This document shows positions 11,389-23,659 of a stretch of 64,000 nucleotides of DNA, piece by piece. The stretch comes from Marchantia polymorpha subsp. ruderalis (Eukaryota; Streptophyta; Marchantiopsida; Marchantiales; Marchantiaceae). Location: the NCBI GenBank assembly GCA_037833965.1, contig AP031353.1, positions 11,038,501-11,102,500 of the forward strand, written 5' to 3'. The position numbers and the translations under genes were made by a program. Each line of letters opens with the position of its first letter. Position 1 is the first letter of the stretch. The notes beneath the pieces are model-generated. The model was not told where the DNA came from. It saw only the letters and a program-made list of their open reading frames with translations, and searched no databases.

Positions 11389-14259
11389 CGAATTCACCTG
11401 GAGGACAATCCGTTGGATCTGCGGTAGAAATTAGGACCTCGGAAAATCGTTAGTGTGAGCGTGTAGTTTCCAAATGCACGAGATTGGTCCTTGAAATATC
11501 TGCACCAAGGATGAACGGAAGACGTGAGCGGAAATTTCAGTAGTGGAAGTGACAACACACGAATGCGCCTTCGACTGAGGAAAAGCTTACAGAAGCAACG
11601 AGTTGGGGAAGAATGAGGTAGAAACATCACAGCACGATGTGATTCAGTTCGTAGAATTGCTCGAAATTTCGCCTCGATAGCAAATTGGCTGCTCGCTACG
11701 CAGTTAACGTTGCTGACGGGATGTTGGATTCAAAAAAAAGAGAACAACCATCTGACATCTGACATAGTATGAGAAAGATAAGATTGGAAACGATACTTTT
11801 CCAACAAACAAATGCGGTAGAGCGATTGTCCACAAAGACTGTTTCCAAGCAGAAACAAAATCACCTGTATGAGTTGAGGAAGCCTCAGAGCTTCAGTACA
11901 GGTGTCACAGAGAATTGTTACTCTCAGATGAGCTGTGAGCTTAAGAAAGACGTCCAGATATCCGTCCGACAATATATAGCTTCAGTGGCTTCAAATTTGC
12001 TGCACGCAGGTCAGAATCGAAAAATCAAGAGATAGATCTCTACTGCCTGGGTTACAAAATACATGCCAACTGGTTTTCCACTCTAGATAATTCACAATGC
12101 GTTGTACCTACATACTGAACACGAACCCAACGAAAACCTTTCTTGCAATCTTTCACATGAGATTCCGAACTGAAATTCAATATTGAAATCTCGTACATGA
12201 ACTCGAGTGCAAGTATCGATCTGTCCACAACCAGCTGTGTGGAGATTCCAGGCACGATATGCAAGTCATACATATAATGTCTCCAGAATGAACGTTCGAA
12301 GCCACCATATTCACGACCTCAACAAGCCGACGCGCTCTCAAGGTGACGTAGGAACAGCAGATCGGGGGACGAGGGCAAGGGAGGGGAGGCAGCGGTCAAC
12401 GCTGAATAGACCTGCGGTAACTACAGAAGCTACGGACATCGTCAATCCACAGTAGCGACCAGATGATGAGCAACGTGGGGATGTATATGCATACTCGGAG
12501 AGCACGCGGGAAGCCCACATCAAAGAATAGCAGCACTCTCGGGAGACAGAAGTCGCATCCGGAGGCAGTCGCGAGAGCAGCAGAAACAGCCGCCATCCTT
12601 GCGCTCGGATTGGCTTCGGGATTTTCTTGAGCAGATTAAGGGGAAGGCAAAGAAGACGCCCTCTATTTAGCTGGACCCTTTAGTGAAAGAAAAGAAGATT
12701 AAGAAGAGCTACAAAATTCCAAACAAAACTATTTCATCATATTTGAATGTTTCCGATTCCAACAGTTTCGGTAATGTTCTGGGAACTCCTTGAAGATATC
12801 ATATTCATGTTATACCACCAAAGCTTTTGCTAACTTTTCATCTTTTGAAGAAAGTTTGGAGAAAAAATGCACATTTTCTTTATTTTGATATTTTACTTTG
12901 ATAAAGTTTCCAGTAACTACATAATTAGCCCATTCGATACTTGTGATTTCGAAATTGAATATTTATGTATGGTGGATTACATACAACAATGAATTATTTC
13001 TTCTGAAACCTCGTAATGAGTTCAAAGCTAGAGTTCATGAATGAATTTATATTGATGTCGATAAATTCTGTATTATTTCTTCATATCGATCTGGAATGAT
13101 TAAGTCAATCAACATATTCATGACAAACCTTTGAATATAAGTTTTCTAGATTTATTTTCATTTGATTAAATAAAACAAGCATGTTCTTCATGGCTGGAAC
13201 AATTTCTTGTGAACAAGGGTATGCTTTGAAGGAGGAGAGGTCATGTTTCTCACTCTCTAGTTCACACGATGAACACCCATATTCATGTTCCTCACGGGAC
13301 TAACACTCTCTCTGCTTTCTGAAACTTTCGGTTGATCTCTGGCCTCAGATATCAAGAGTCTCATAATAGCTCCCGCCTTTACTCAAGGATGTGAAGTGGT
13401 AAATTCAGGTGAATGAGCTGATATCTGTCCCGATGTAAATAGGACCAATTTCTCCATTGTTATCTTAATAGAAATGCTCCGTTATATTGTGCTTTCGTTA
13501 TTGGTATAAATTGAATTAATTTGTGCATGCTACTTTGGGGACATAAGATAAACCAGATGAAACTGAAGCATCTTTCGGTATTATCAAGTTACCAATTTAT
13601 CAATCTAGTCCATAAATCGTTGTTTGTTCCGTCAAAGGACTGCCTTGAAAGCCAACAGTATCAAAAAAGTTTTCAACTAAAAACAGAAACTTCTTATCCA
13701 TAAAAAATACTGATGCTTTGCATATATGCTGATATATAATATTATGTTTGTTGTGCCTTCCAGAAAGTGGACAATATCAGGAAGTCACCTCTAGAAATTA
13801 AAACCTTGCGGGCCACCACTAGAAGGGGTCAAAGGTAAGAAAAGTGAATCGAGGGTGATTTAATACACATGGTCAATTGTAGTCGTGTATGCAATGGATC
13901 TTGCCGCTTCCAATGCAGTGACTATTTCCGCGAAGACAATTATGGATGTTGGGAGAATCTATATCTTTCCAGTATGATTTTGGGCTTTCTTACAACAGTG
14001 TCGTGTGCCCTTCATGTCGGTTTGTGTCCATGCGAATCAATGCCTTCATCGTTGGCTGGCAAATATCGCATCCCATTATGTTTTTTACAGAAGGGGATGG
14101 ACGAAAGTGATTATAAATATTCGCTGATTCGTTGTGGATTCGGGAATATCATAATGCTGGAGCCGCAGATTGCAAGCGACAGGACACATGTTCTCAGAAT
14201 CTCAGGGAACTGATACGCATGCGATTGGGCTTGGATCCGCAGGTGCATTCAAACTTCGT
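11389..14259. other. Single-copy stretch without recognisable gene
   Basis: I see no duplicate of this region in the window and no frame that I recognise. The longest frame with an ATG is 114 codons (13869-14213, plus). It is Cys-rich near its N-terminus but has no identifiable motif. A GC-richer patch lies at 12300-12660, and 12700-13250 is AT-rich. It may contain old unidentifiable repeats or gene flank. Confidence 0.5.
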
Positions 14260-17144
14260 CAGAGGGAGGTTACTGCAGGAATTGATACACGGAGAACATA
14301 GGGAAGCATAGATTCAACAAGCGCCCTGCGCGTTCGCTTTCAATTCAGGTGAAAAAGGCCGCCATGAAAGTCTCTGCTGTAAAGAATTCTGAAAGATATG
14401 GAAAGGATTCTATAATGTGCTCACAAGTTTCGGGAACATGGAGCCGAGGAGGCTGTGGCAAGTTCTCGTAGATTCTAGAGGTGCGTTTCTCGCTTCGTAG
14501 ATCTCCTGGAACTCGGGTGCTCATTTTGGTATTTGTGACTCCCAACCGCATTTGATGATCCGCAACCCATCACGTCGTCTGAAGTTTGAGCCGACATCGC
14601 CGTCACAATGTGCACAATACTTCCCCACGTCGTGCTCGGCAGTTTGAACTGTATAAACCTGGTACCGAGAAACTTCATGCGCACACAACACCAGGCCAGG
14701 ACCTGTAGTGCAGTTGGCGTTCTTCTTTGATTCCTCTTCTCGCCCTGGTGTCTGAAATAAGGTCTGCAGATGAACCCCTTCAGAGAACAATTTGGAATTG
14801 TTCGGTAGGCGACTGCGGCCTGGTCAGCTCTATCATCCCTAAAATATGTTCTTAAATACTGGAGACAATGGTTTGGTCAGGTCAAGACCTGAGATGCCAA
14901 ATCCGGAACCTAAAAAAAGCTGCAGAGGACGAGACAAATCAAGATTCTTGGGTTCAGACACAGACAATTGAGCCACGACTGGAGATTGCAATGACAACAT
15001 GGAACTCGCAACAAACGCGGAGAAACAAAGGGAACGACGAATTGGTAGCAAACGCACAAACTAGTGACATACAATTTCTAATGAAGGTCTCTGTAGAGGA
15101 GGGGTCATGAAACGAGAAAACAAATACAGCCGGTGACTCGTTCTTTGCATAAAAAGTTGGTCAAAATGCGGGTCCAGAAATATTCCAATCCCTATAACAA
15201 AATATGAAATATAATTCTCCAGGGACTTGGACCGACTTCTTTCATAAAGAAATCTCCAGACGTCTCAGCTTATCGAAGACGCTGTCCTTGACATATATGA
15301 GTAATTATTTATTCGGGAATCTTTGGGAATTAGTTAGGCCATACGTGAACATTAAAGCCCATGATTATCTCCAACCCAAGTGGTTCAAGGGTAGATGCAC
15401 CCTTCTCGCAAAGATTAGTTTCGGCCTCAAAGCTCCATCGAAGCTGTGTCGTGAAAATATTCGAAGTTCCTACTTTGGGCATGAAATCCGCCTGGAGACT
15501 TTTCTTGACGTACAGTTCACTTTATTCTTTTCTGTACGGCTTGAGGAATCTTCCCAACTTTTTCCGATACTCTTAGCTCCTCATTTAAATCTGAAGATTT
15601 TATATCGTATGTGTATATGGTCGTCTTCCACGAAAGTCCACGGCAAGGCAGTTCCCTCTCCCATCCAATCGCTGATATTCTTCATGAAACGAATGTCTCA
15701 CGTCGCTGAGATCAGCAGAGGGTTGAGGATGGGTACTGCGTCAATTGTGCGGTCGTTCTGCATCTCTTGCAGTCGAGAAAGATTCCTGAACCGTCTGACC
15801 TGCACAACGACATGATTTAGTTCGTTCGTTCGTGAAGGCAACCACAAAACGCCAAAAAGATGGCAATCAAAAGCCGTAGGAAAAAGTGCATGCAGAACAG
15901 ATTGTGATTTTCATCCTTGAGAATTATTGATATCCAGAGAATCGCAGTTGGTAAATGATTTTAAAATATTGGACTACTTGAAGGATAAATTGTTGTTCTT
16001 CATTAGGTTCTTAGATTTTATGCTGTGAGTTTGGATAGCTGGAGTTAGCAACGAATAATTTACGTTCTCCATTCCATATGTGCAAAAAGTGAGCATAGCA
16101 TTAGATACTCATGAAAATTATGAAGTGGATGAAATTAATTAAGAATCTGGTAATTAAAAATTTACAAACTTATCAACTTTCACAGATCACCATCTCTCGA
16201 CATCTAATCAACAGATTAGATGTCGAGATTTAATTTTTGAAGCTATCAGATACAAAGATTTTGAAAAGATTCAAAATATCATTAATTTACTGAAAAATAT
16301 AAGATTCAATAGTGAACAAATTGAGGATATATAAATAACAGTTTTTTATAAAATATATGATTCAATTCATAATCAATCTATATTTATTTCAATGACAAAC
16401 ATTTTCAATAATAAAAATCTTTTAAATCATAGCAGCAGAAGTGGAGACATCTGATAAGTCAAGAGCGGTTTAATATAAAAGAAATTGAAAAAAAAACTTA
16501 ATCTTCCATCCGAATCGATATTAAAAGTTTTAAAATACAAGATATAATTATATAAATTATGAGATATATATTAGATTCAATATAGATTTCAATTACTAAT
16601 CAAAATAAATTTAAAATTACTTTTTTCTTCATAATTTTAGCTTTTATACTTGTCTTATTAAATCAAGCTATATAATTTTTTGTAATTATAATGTTAAACA
16701 GTATCATATACTTCATATTTCATTACTTGTTGTTCACATTGTGATTATATTTATAACTCTGGATTATAACTTGTCTCTCAAAAATTTATCTACGTTAATT
16801 TCTTAGTTTCATACAGATTTAACATGGTTAACAGTTTAGTAAAGGTAAAAAAACTTTTTCTGTCATTCCCATTGATTTAAAACTAAGGTAAAATTCTGCC
16901 AAGTTACTTGTGTTTGAGTATATTTTGATAATTAGTGTATAATATTTATCCAAGTTTAATGACCTTGAAAGAATAATATCAACCTTTTTGATTTTCAAAA
17001 TTTTTGTGAAATATCAAATGACCCTAATTTGACTAAAAGAATTTTATAAAAAAAAATTATTTTCCCAAAAAGTTATATTTCAAATTAAACTTTTAAAATT
17101 TACATTTACTTATCGATTAGATTATTAGAAAAATCAATATCAAA

Positions 17145-17147
<3 letters not shown>
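14260..17147. repeat. Large duplicated segment SD-A, copy 2
   Basis: Direct copy of 1-3095. It has a single 80-bp unit where copy 1 has four, and several small indels in the AT-rich second half (an added tract near 16423-16470, for example). It ends at atcaaagga, after which copy 1 continues straight into SD-B while this copy has a TA microsatellite and 2.5 kb of inserted sequence. Confidence 0.85.

Positions 17148-17180
<33 letters not shown>
17148..17180. repeat. (TA)n microsatellite
   Basis: An uninterrupted run of about 16 TA units at the junction between SD-A copy 2 and the 2.5-kb insert. Copy 1 has only aaaggacc at this point. Confidence 0.95.
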
Positions 17181-17181
<1 letters not shown>

Positions 17182-17364
17182 AAAAGTTAAATATTTAGAT
17201 AATCTCACATCTTGAACACTTTGGAGAGATTATTTTTCATGCAACAATAATAATAAAATAATAATCTTAATCTTAATCATTTATATTATTGCTGCGAATA
17301 ATTATCCAATCAATATTTTCATTTAAAATGAAGACAAAATGTTCCTTCTGAATTGATTATATCA

Positions 17365-17727
17365 TGATAAAAACCCAATCCCGAAAGTAAACAAGCGAAC
17401 TGGATCGAAAACGCGAGCATCTACGAGTAGAGAGATCTTGTGTTCCAGATATCTATAAGTGGGGTTGATTCAAGAAAAATTGTACCCACTAAACAAGGCG
17501 TTTCCGGAAAGAATGAATGCAAGAGAACTGTTCAACTTGGACCATTCCGCGGACACACGGTACAACTACTTTACCAGCAATTTCAATACTCTTGACTCGC
17601 TTCCCAAATAAAAGGTTCCGCTTTTGGGAATCAGAGTGGCCCCACAGGCCCTACAAACTATCACCGAGATGCTTCATTGACCATCAATGGATTCTTTGGC
17701 TTGATTCGTAAATTTCAAAGGGGAACG
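17365..17727 (+). repeat. Long inverted repeat, left arm
   Basis: This arm is the reverse complement of about 18838-19200 with about 80-85% identity by eye. Both contain gcatctacgagtagaga, agatatctataagtgg and ttcaacttggaccattc in opposite orientation. Frames read from the two arms (17517-17711 plus and 18673-19056 minus) give nearly the same peptide, for example NKRFRFWESEWPHRPY against NKNFRFWESEWPHRPY, confirming the relationship. The arms flank a copia derivative. They may be termini of a foldback or TIR-type DNA element, or an inverted duplication. No transposase is visible. Confidence 0.75.
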
Positions 17728-17740
17728 GAATGTGTATTTA

Positions 17741-18574
17741 TTATTTTATGTTACTACACTCTCGAGGGTAGTAACATAAAATTCTAGTCGTAGAGCATTG
17801 GATTGCAATGTTATAAAGAGACAGCTTGAATGTCAATAAACAAGAATACTCCAATAGTCTTTCTATGTTTTTCAATTTTGTGTCTTGGTAGTGACTTCGT
17901 GAGCAAATCTGCACGGTTTTCCTCAATGTGAATGTACTTGAGGTCAATATCCCACTCTAACACCCTTTCCCTGATGAATTGGTGTTTGACTTCGATGTGC
18001 TTGGTCTTGGCGTGAAACATAAGGTTTTTGGCTAGCCTAATAGCCCTTTGGTTGTCGCAAAATAGGTGCAAATCTCCTATGGTCGGTGTCGCTGCATCCC
18101 TTAAATTGTGAACTATGGTAGAATCAGGCCAAGAAAGGAATCCAAAGCTCTGCAGGAGTGTCCTCAAAATCTAAACTAGAAAGTAGAATGTCGAAATGTA
18201 CAGTGGCCTGAATCAGAGATATGGCTTTGATACGATGCTTGCGGATGTCTTGCTGACGAGTGCCATCGAGATTGTGAAGTTGAATCGGTTGGTGGATGAT
18301 CTCATCCCAACAATCTTTAGTGCGAAGATTCGTTTTGAGGTAGACCTACCAATTGAGATAGTTGTCACGTACAGAAAGCTTCATATACTTGGAAAAATTT
18401 GAAACTTTGTCCATTGCTAGCTAAGGTCCTAGAACAACAAGATCTCTTGTAACAGGAAAGCATTTCAATAAGGAGATTCTTTCCTGCATCTCCTTATTGA
18501 AAGAACAAGACCGGTAAATATCTAATGGTAGGTCGCTAGCGAAAGAATAACCAAACACTTCAATTTTGATACCA
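17741..18574 (-). pseudogene. Internally deleted copia element: gag start joined to RNase H end
   Basis: On the minus strand this holds a PBS (18564-18574), a gag N-terminal region that matches 7205-7477 of the other copy, and then the 118-codon frame 18167-17811. That frame carries LHLFCDNQRAIRLAKNLMFH, TKHIEVKHQFIRERVLE and ADLLTKSLPRHKIEKHRK, the C-terminal part of copia RNase H. The join lies near 18145. Everything between gag and the RNase H C-terminus (protease, integrase, RT) is missing. A short hairpin follows at about 17738-17780 (ttatgttactac / gtagtaacataa). Confidence 0.85.
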
Positions 18575-18832
18575 TGTTGGAAGTAAGAGCTGAACTCAAT
18601 ATCTGATTAGTGAAAGTAGAACCTTTTGATTAGCAAAGGATGATCGAGAACTTCGACCGTCAATATACCAACCTAGAAAGAAAGGTAGGAAGACAAAGAA
18701 GACCTAACACTATATTGCACTCGGTAACTAAATACTAACAGCATGTCCGGGGAACTGGACTCGGAGCTAGTGAGGCCGAGCTCGAACAGTCCTTCTGAGA
18801 AAACCCGAGGGCCTTTAAATTTCTCCTTGGCA
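18575..18832 (-). repeat. Copia 5' LTR of the deleted element
   Basis: Aligns with 7613-7892, ends TTCCAACA on the minus strand next to the TGGTATC PBS, and begins near TGCCAAGGAGAA. It lacks a roughly 20-bp stretch present in the other copy (gaaggagacttctttggctt). The right arm of the inverted repeat starts within about 6 bp of its outer end. Confidence 0.65.
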
Positions 18833-18837
18833 CTAGG

Positions 18838-19200
18838 GCGAATTCCGTTCACCTTTGAAATTGACGAAGCAAGCCAAAGAATCCATGGATGATGACTGAG
18901 GCATCTAGGTGATAGTTCGTAGGGCCTGTGGGGCCACTCTGATTCCCAAAAGCGGAAGTTTTTGTTTGGGAAGCGAGTCAACAGTATTAGAACCGCTGGT
19001 AAAGTGGTTGGACCGTATCTCCGCTGAATGGTCCAAGTTGAACAGGTCTCTTGCATTCATTCTTTATTGATACGCAGTGTTTAGGGGCTACAATTTTTCT
19101 TGAATAAACGCCACTTATAGATATCTGGAACACAAGGCGTCTCTACTCGTAGATGCACTCGTATTCGCCGCAATCTGCTTCTTAACTTTCAGGATTAGGT
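18838..19200 (-). repeat. Long inverted repeat, right arm
   Basis: Reverse complement of the left arm at 17365-17727. The spacer between the arms (17728-18837) is entirely the copia derivative, so the copia element probably inserted into a formerly more compact palindrome. The similarity fades outward near cctaatcctgaaag. The region 19201-19680 that follows matches nothing else in the window. Confidence 0.75.
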
Positions 19201-19680
19201 TTTCTTCTCATCAGGCCTCTGCACAAGCTGTTGAATCCTTGAGAGGATATAGACTCCGATAGGTTCAACAGAAGAGGACAAGAATGAGTATCGTAACGTA
19301 GATTATAGCATAACTAAATTCTTATGAGCACTTCTGGTAGACAGGAGGCATCATCCACTGCTCTTCTCTAAATTCTGAACGCAAATATTAGTGCAGAAAC
19401 AACTATTTGCACTTCCTATTTGTGCATCGGATATCTGCTTCTTGTCTTTAGTAACCATCGTAAGCGACGATAATATTGGGAACGCCGTACCTCCAGTTTG
19501 CATGTCAACTGACTTCTGTCATACTTCAGACTCTGACCATCCTTAGAGAAAAATTGTTGAACTCTAACGCGTTATCTGTTCAAAGTTCCAGATAAATCTC
19601 GGATCGAAATCAGGTCTAACGTGCTGAAAGAGTCGTCGACCTCAAGGGCTACACCTGACGTGAAGAAAACCCAAACACAT

Positions 19681-21270
19681 ACCCGAGGAGATGAAGGCAA
19701 TTGATGCTCCTCTCATCGAGAGTGATTGAAATTCAGAATCCTTGCCAGAAATGGAGCGATTGGGGGATACTGAAGGTACTTTAGGATCACCAATTTGTCA
19801 ACTGTACACTCTCTGTAACCGATTGATTATGCAAATTTTTAGGAAAGCTGCTGAAGTTATCTCCGATCGAATCTGATGGACCGAATAAAGTAATAATACC
19901 ACACAGTTGCGACTACAGCGCTAAAGATTGCGTGGGTAGTTTTGTTCCTCCTTTCGTTGAATGTTCACACAGAGACAGAGAAGATGCGGGGCATGAACTC
20001 AGGACTCGAAATATTTAATGTCCTGAGCTCTTGGCATATCCGTGATTGTTCGAAGCATTAAAGCTGTCAGGCTCTACCTGGTGATAGTAGTTACCTGAAT
20101 TTAGAACATTCGTGTCCATTTAGCGGACGACAAGATGTGCAATCCACAATGATGATTCCTGATGTAAGGATGAGCTCATAAGCTCTTCGACATCGTTCAG
20201 TCAAAAACCTAAAAATGGACTAGCACAGCTCGTGAGAACCGAGGATATCGTCCATGGGCTGTGAGCAGAGATGAGTGATATGGATGCCTCCATTCAAGGC
20301 TTGGAAAAAATGCACGCAATCACAGTATGAAACATTTTCGATCACAGAATGAAGTTTACAATTTCCTGAGAGGTTGGTCAAATTCTGTCAGTTTCGATTT
20401 TAGTTTCGCGCATAGTTCGCGTTTCGTGCGCGCGGATGGTTTCAATCATCTTTCTCGCCCTCGAAAATGAGAAATCACAGACATTTGCATGCACGAAAGC
20501 AGGTGAAACAGTACCCATCTTCTGCGCACCTATCAGGTCGTACTGTGATGGCTTTCTCGGATGTGCGCTGACTAAAGAAGAGAGATGTCAGCAGACTCTT
20601 CATCTCTGAGGTACTTCGTGCCTTGAAACCAAATAAGATCTTAGTTCCGAAGCGAATGTGAATATGAATATGTTGCATGAGCCTATGGTATTCTCCGAGG
20701 AATTCCAGCTGTAAACCAGCTTTGGGATTTCTTACCAGCTCGAATATCTGTGAAATCCTCTTAGATTTGAATTTAGTGAAGAGCCCAGATATCGCAGTGG
20801 ATTGCCACCATCTTTAACTAGCGACGGTGATTACAATCTCTCTGTATTTTAAAAGTACTTGTCCGTTTGAATCTTTGCTCAACTTTGATCATTACTTTAC
20901 AGTTCATGATTCCAGAACTGAAAAAATGCCTCGGGAATCAATCCAATCCAATGAATTCATACCCTTGAATCGGCCTTGGAAGAGTTGGCTTACGCCAAGC
21001 ACAGCCCTACTGTGTGTAGTGTCTAATCGATAGAAGTGTGGCACTCGCGATGCCAAGAGAAGCATGGTATTCGAAATTGGCATTAGTGCTGTTCTCGGGA
21101 GAAAACACCCTTCTGGTGTCAACTATCGACAGTTTGGTGCTTACGATGAGCAAGAGACTACACGGAATCAAAGCAACTCCATAGGCTCCCGTCGGCCAGG
21201 TTGAATATAACTGGCCGGCGCCTGAGGTTGCCTGAATCTATTTCAAAGATTAAAACTTGGGCTCATCATG
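19681..21270. repeat. Large duplicated segment SD-B, copy 2
   Basis: Direct copy of 3096-4690 with a few percent substitutions. After 21270 the two copies diverge, and from about 21480 this side continues into another LRAT/NC module. Confidence 0.8.
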
Positions 21271-21405
21271 CTATCAGTGCTCTCATGGAACAATTTAAGA
21301 AAAAAGCCCAAAATGAACTCTCTGAACGAAAGTAGTCATGGCCTAAATCGTCACTCTTCGGAATATATGATAATTATACACCTAATGATTGCTTTTATCC
21401 GTTAT

Positions 21406-22620
21406 CTATCTGTTCACGAGTGTCACACGCTTGATGAAGGCCATGAACAATCCCAGCCGCCAACTTTGTTTGCTCTCCCCCTTCAGCCCAGTGGAGCAAT
21501 AAACAGCAAAGTCTTCGCAGTTATTGTGCTGCAGGTCGAATTCTCCAAAGTTGTTGTTTTCGAGGATGTGACGAGCTCTTGCCAAAATTTCCTCTGGATC
21601 AGAACTCTTTTCTAAATTTGTAGTGGTACCTGCAAGCGGGTACAATCCGGGAATCTATCGTCAAACACTATGACAAACTTCTCAAAGCAGCAAAAACCGA
21701 GACATCTGGTAACTCAAGAGCGATAGGTCCAATAGTCTCGTATCTTGACTTCGATTGGATCACAAAAAGGTTGACATGGACCTTTAGCATGAACTGACCT
21801 CCATCTATAGGGTTCCACGAGCTATAATTCTCATTGCCATAACGGTACTTGTGGAGCTCGCTCTCCCCCTTGAAACATTCGATGCATGACTTCACAATGC
21901 CAGATTTTCGATCACCGTAATATGTAGGGCATCGTCCATTGTTTGTATGAGGACAGTTCTTGTAACTATGTCTATCACCCACATTATGATAATCCATCGG
22001 CGTCGACGATGCCTACAAAAACATACACAAGCAAAGCTTAAGGGCCGCTGGGCTGAAGACGCAAAACGTGGAAGAGAAACGCTGAGGTCTTCGAGCATTC
22101 AAACCTCCGAGGATTGCAGCATAGGAGGTCAGATAGCTGTCCTCAACTTTGCAAGATTCCTTGGGTTGAACCTTGAAGGTCCGGTCTAAAGCTTCCCACC
22201 CTCTCCCACATTGGCCTCGAAGGGGCAGCATTGAGGTTAGAATCCTCTGAAGTCAGCACAAACTTTGCAGCCAACTTCCACAAGACATTCATTCCCACAT
22301 AGGCGTCCAAGAAGCGACGAACATAGTACAAACAACACCTGAATAATCGGAAGCACATCTTTGATCCTCATGCTATTGTTTAGAAGTTCCCTTCACGAAA
22401 GAACGAGGAACAATCAACTTTTGGCCATCGTACTCTAGATCCTAGACAGTCAGAACCACTTTCATAACACCCGTTCTCGAGACGACATCAAATTGAACCA
22501 AAATCATGTTGCAGGACTTCAGCTGAGCTCACCGTGGTGCGTGTATAGATTCAACCTGCTGTATACGTAGACGTGCTGTATACGTAGACGCCCGGCGTCA
22601 GATCTATGGTGTATTTAGTT
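21406..22620 (-). pseudogene. LRAT/NC gene copy, frame-broken but with the NCEDF Cys kept
   Basis: Exon 3 (about 21640-21406) gives GTTTNLEKSSDPEEILARAR and NNCEDFAVYCSTGLKG, retaining the catalytic Cys that the copies at 5186-5446 and 7984-9461 have lost. Exon 2 (starting at 22012 after the acceptor) contains the GIVKSCIECFKGESELHKYR segment. It is shifted out of frame near its start by a deletion (gatggattatcataatg). Exon 1 near 22540-22620 has a duplicated gtatacgtagacg and a stop, and the His-His-Gly motif is out of frame. It is a pseudogene despite the better active site. It is part of a module that extends to about 23318. Confidence 0.7.
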
Positions 22621-23167
22621 CCGAAGACAAGGTTGGATATTCGCTTTCTAATGCGTTTTGGTGGTCTGAAGGGCAGAGATGTCGATTCTGTAGACTGGAG
22701 AGTGTTACAAAAAGTAATTTTCTAGGTGAGAAATGCGCCGCATAATTGATCAAACTTGCATGAATGGCAACATTTGGTTCTATTCTAAGTTTGAGTATGA
22801 AACTTACCGAAGACAATTATCAACAAAAATCTCTCCTCAATATGGGATGCACTGAAATTAAAAATGGCTTCAATTTGAGATAGAGCATTTGTAGTTCACT
22901 CCTCTAGTTTCTTGGATAAACTGCAATAGTATTCTGACAGGAATAAAAAACGAGCGAATCTTAAGAGTGACCGATCCACTCTCTAGATATGTTTCCGATT
23001 AAATTTGAGAGGATTAGCTGGTGAAACAGGAAAAAGTATCTTCTCGCTGAGACACAGGTAAGGATTTAGATAGCATTGTAGGACAAGTGAAAAACTCAAA
23101 TTGGAAACTTGAACTCCAGTGCACCCACAACTTGGACATGAATCTACACAATCACAACAGTGAATGC

Positions 23168-23189
23168 TCGCGGAGCACCAGCTCCGCGA
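23168..23189. repeat. 9-bp perfect hairpin
   Basis: tcgcggagc, acca, gctccgcga forms a perfect stem with a four-base loop. The tandem unit II has related sequence in rearranged orientation (tcgcggagctggtgctgcgc near 11130), so the palindrome may have formed by a small inverted duplication. Confidence 0.85.
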
Positions 23190-23318
23190 CGGTACAATAA
23201 ACGAGAAGGTCTTAACGGTGACTGAGCTCTGGTGACGATTGTGATGAGTTATGTTTTTCTTGCAAAAGCGGCTGTCGTTTGCAAAATAGATGGATAATTA
23301 CAGAGAGAAAGAGATAGA

Positions 23319-23559
23319 TGTAGAGACTCGAGGTTCAGTCAGACCGACTAAGACAGATAATATTTCAGGTTTGGCCTTGGCCATTTATACAAGACAGAAG
23401 GTCGAATCTAACCCTAATCTCACTATAATCGCTAGCTAACATACTCATAAGAGCGTAGTGGACGGCAGTGCCCAAAAACGACACTTCATAGTTTACCTGT
23501 GCTGATAGATCTCTTACTTTCATTCCAGGTGTCACTGTGACCTATTGTTATCACCAACA
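23319..23559 (-). repeat. Copia 3' LTR
   Basis: On the minus strand this runs from TGTTGGTGATAACA, directly after a purine tract (GGAGCGAGGGAGGG, 23560-23573), to CTCTACA. It has TG...CA ends and lies just past the RT-RNase H frame. Sequence outside (caaagagaaagagata) matches 11270-11310 of unit II, which shows the empty site: the copia element inserted in the LRAT/NC module. Confidence 0.8.
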
Positions 23560-23659
23560 CCCTCCCTCGCTCCAGACATGCTTGTTTCGGGCGCTTTGGG
23601 TGATAATCAATTGCTATTTCTATTACTTACGATGAACCGATTGATGTATACTAAGATTT

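Noticed and set aside
13869..14213. 114-codon Cys-rich frame as a small secreted protein gene.
   Set aside because: There is no signal peptide at the start, no family pattern and no second copy to compare.
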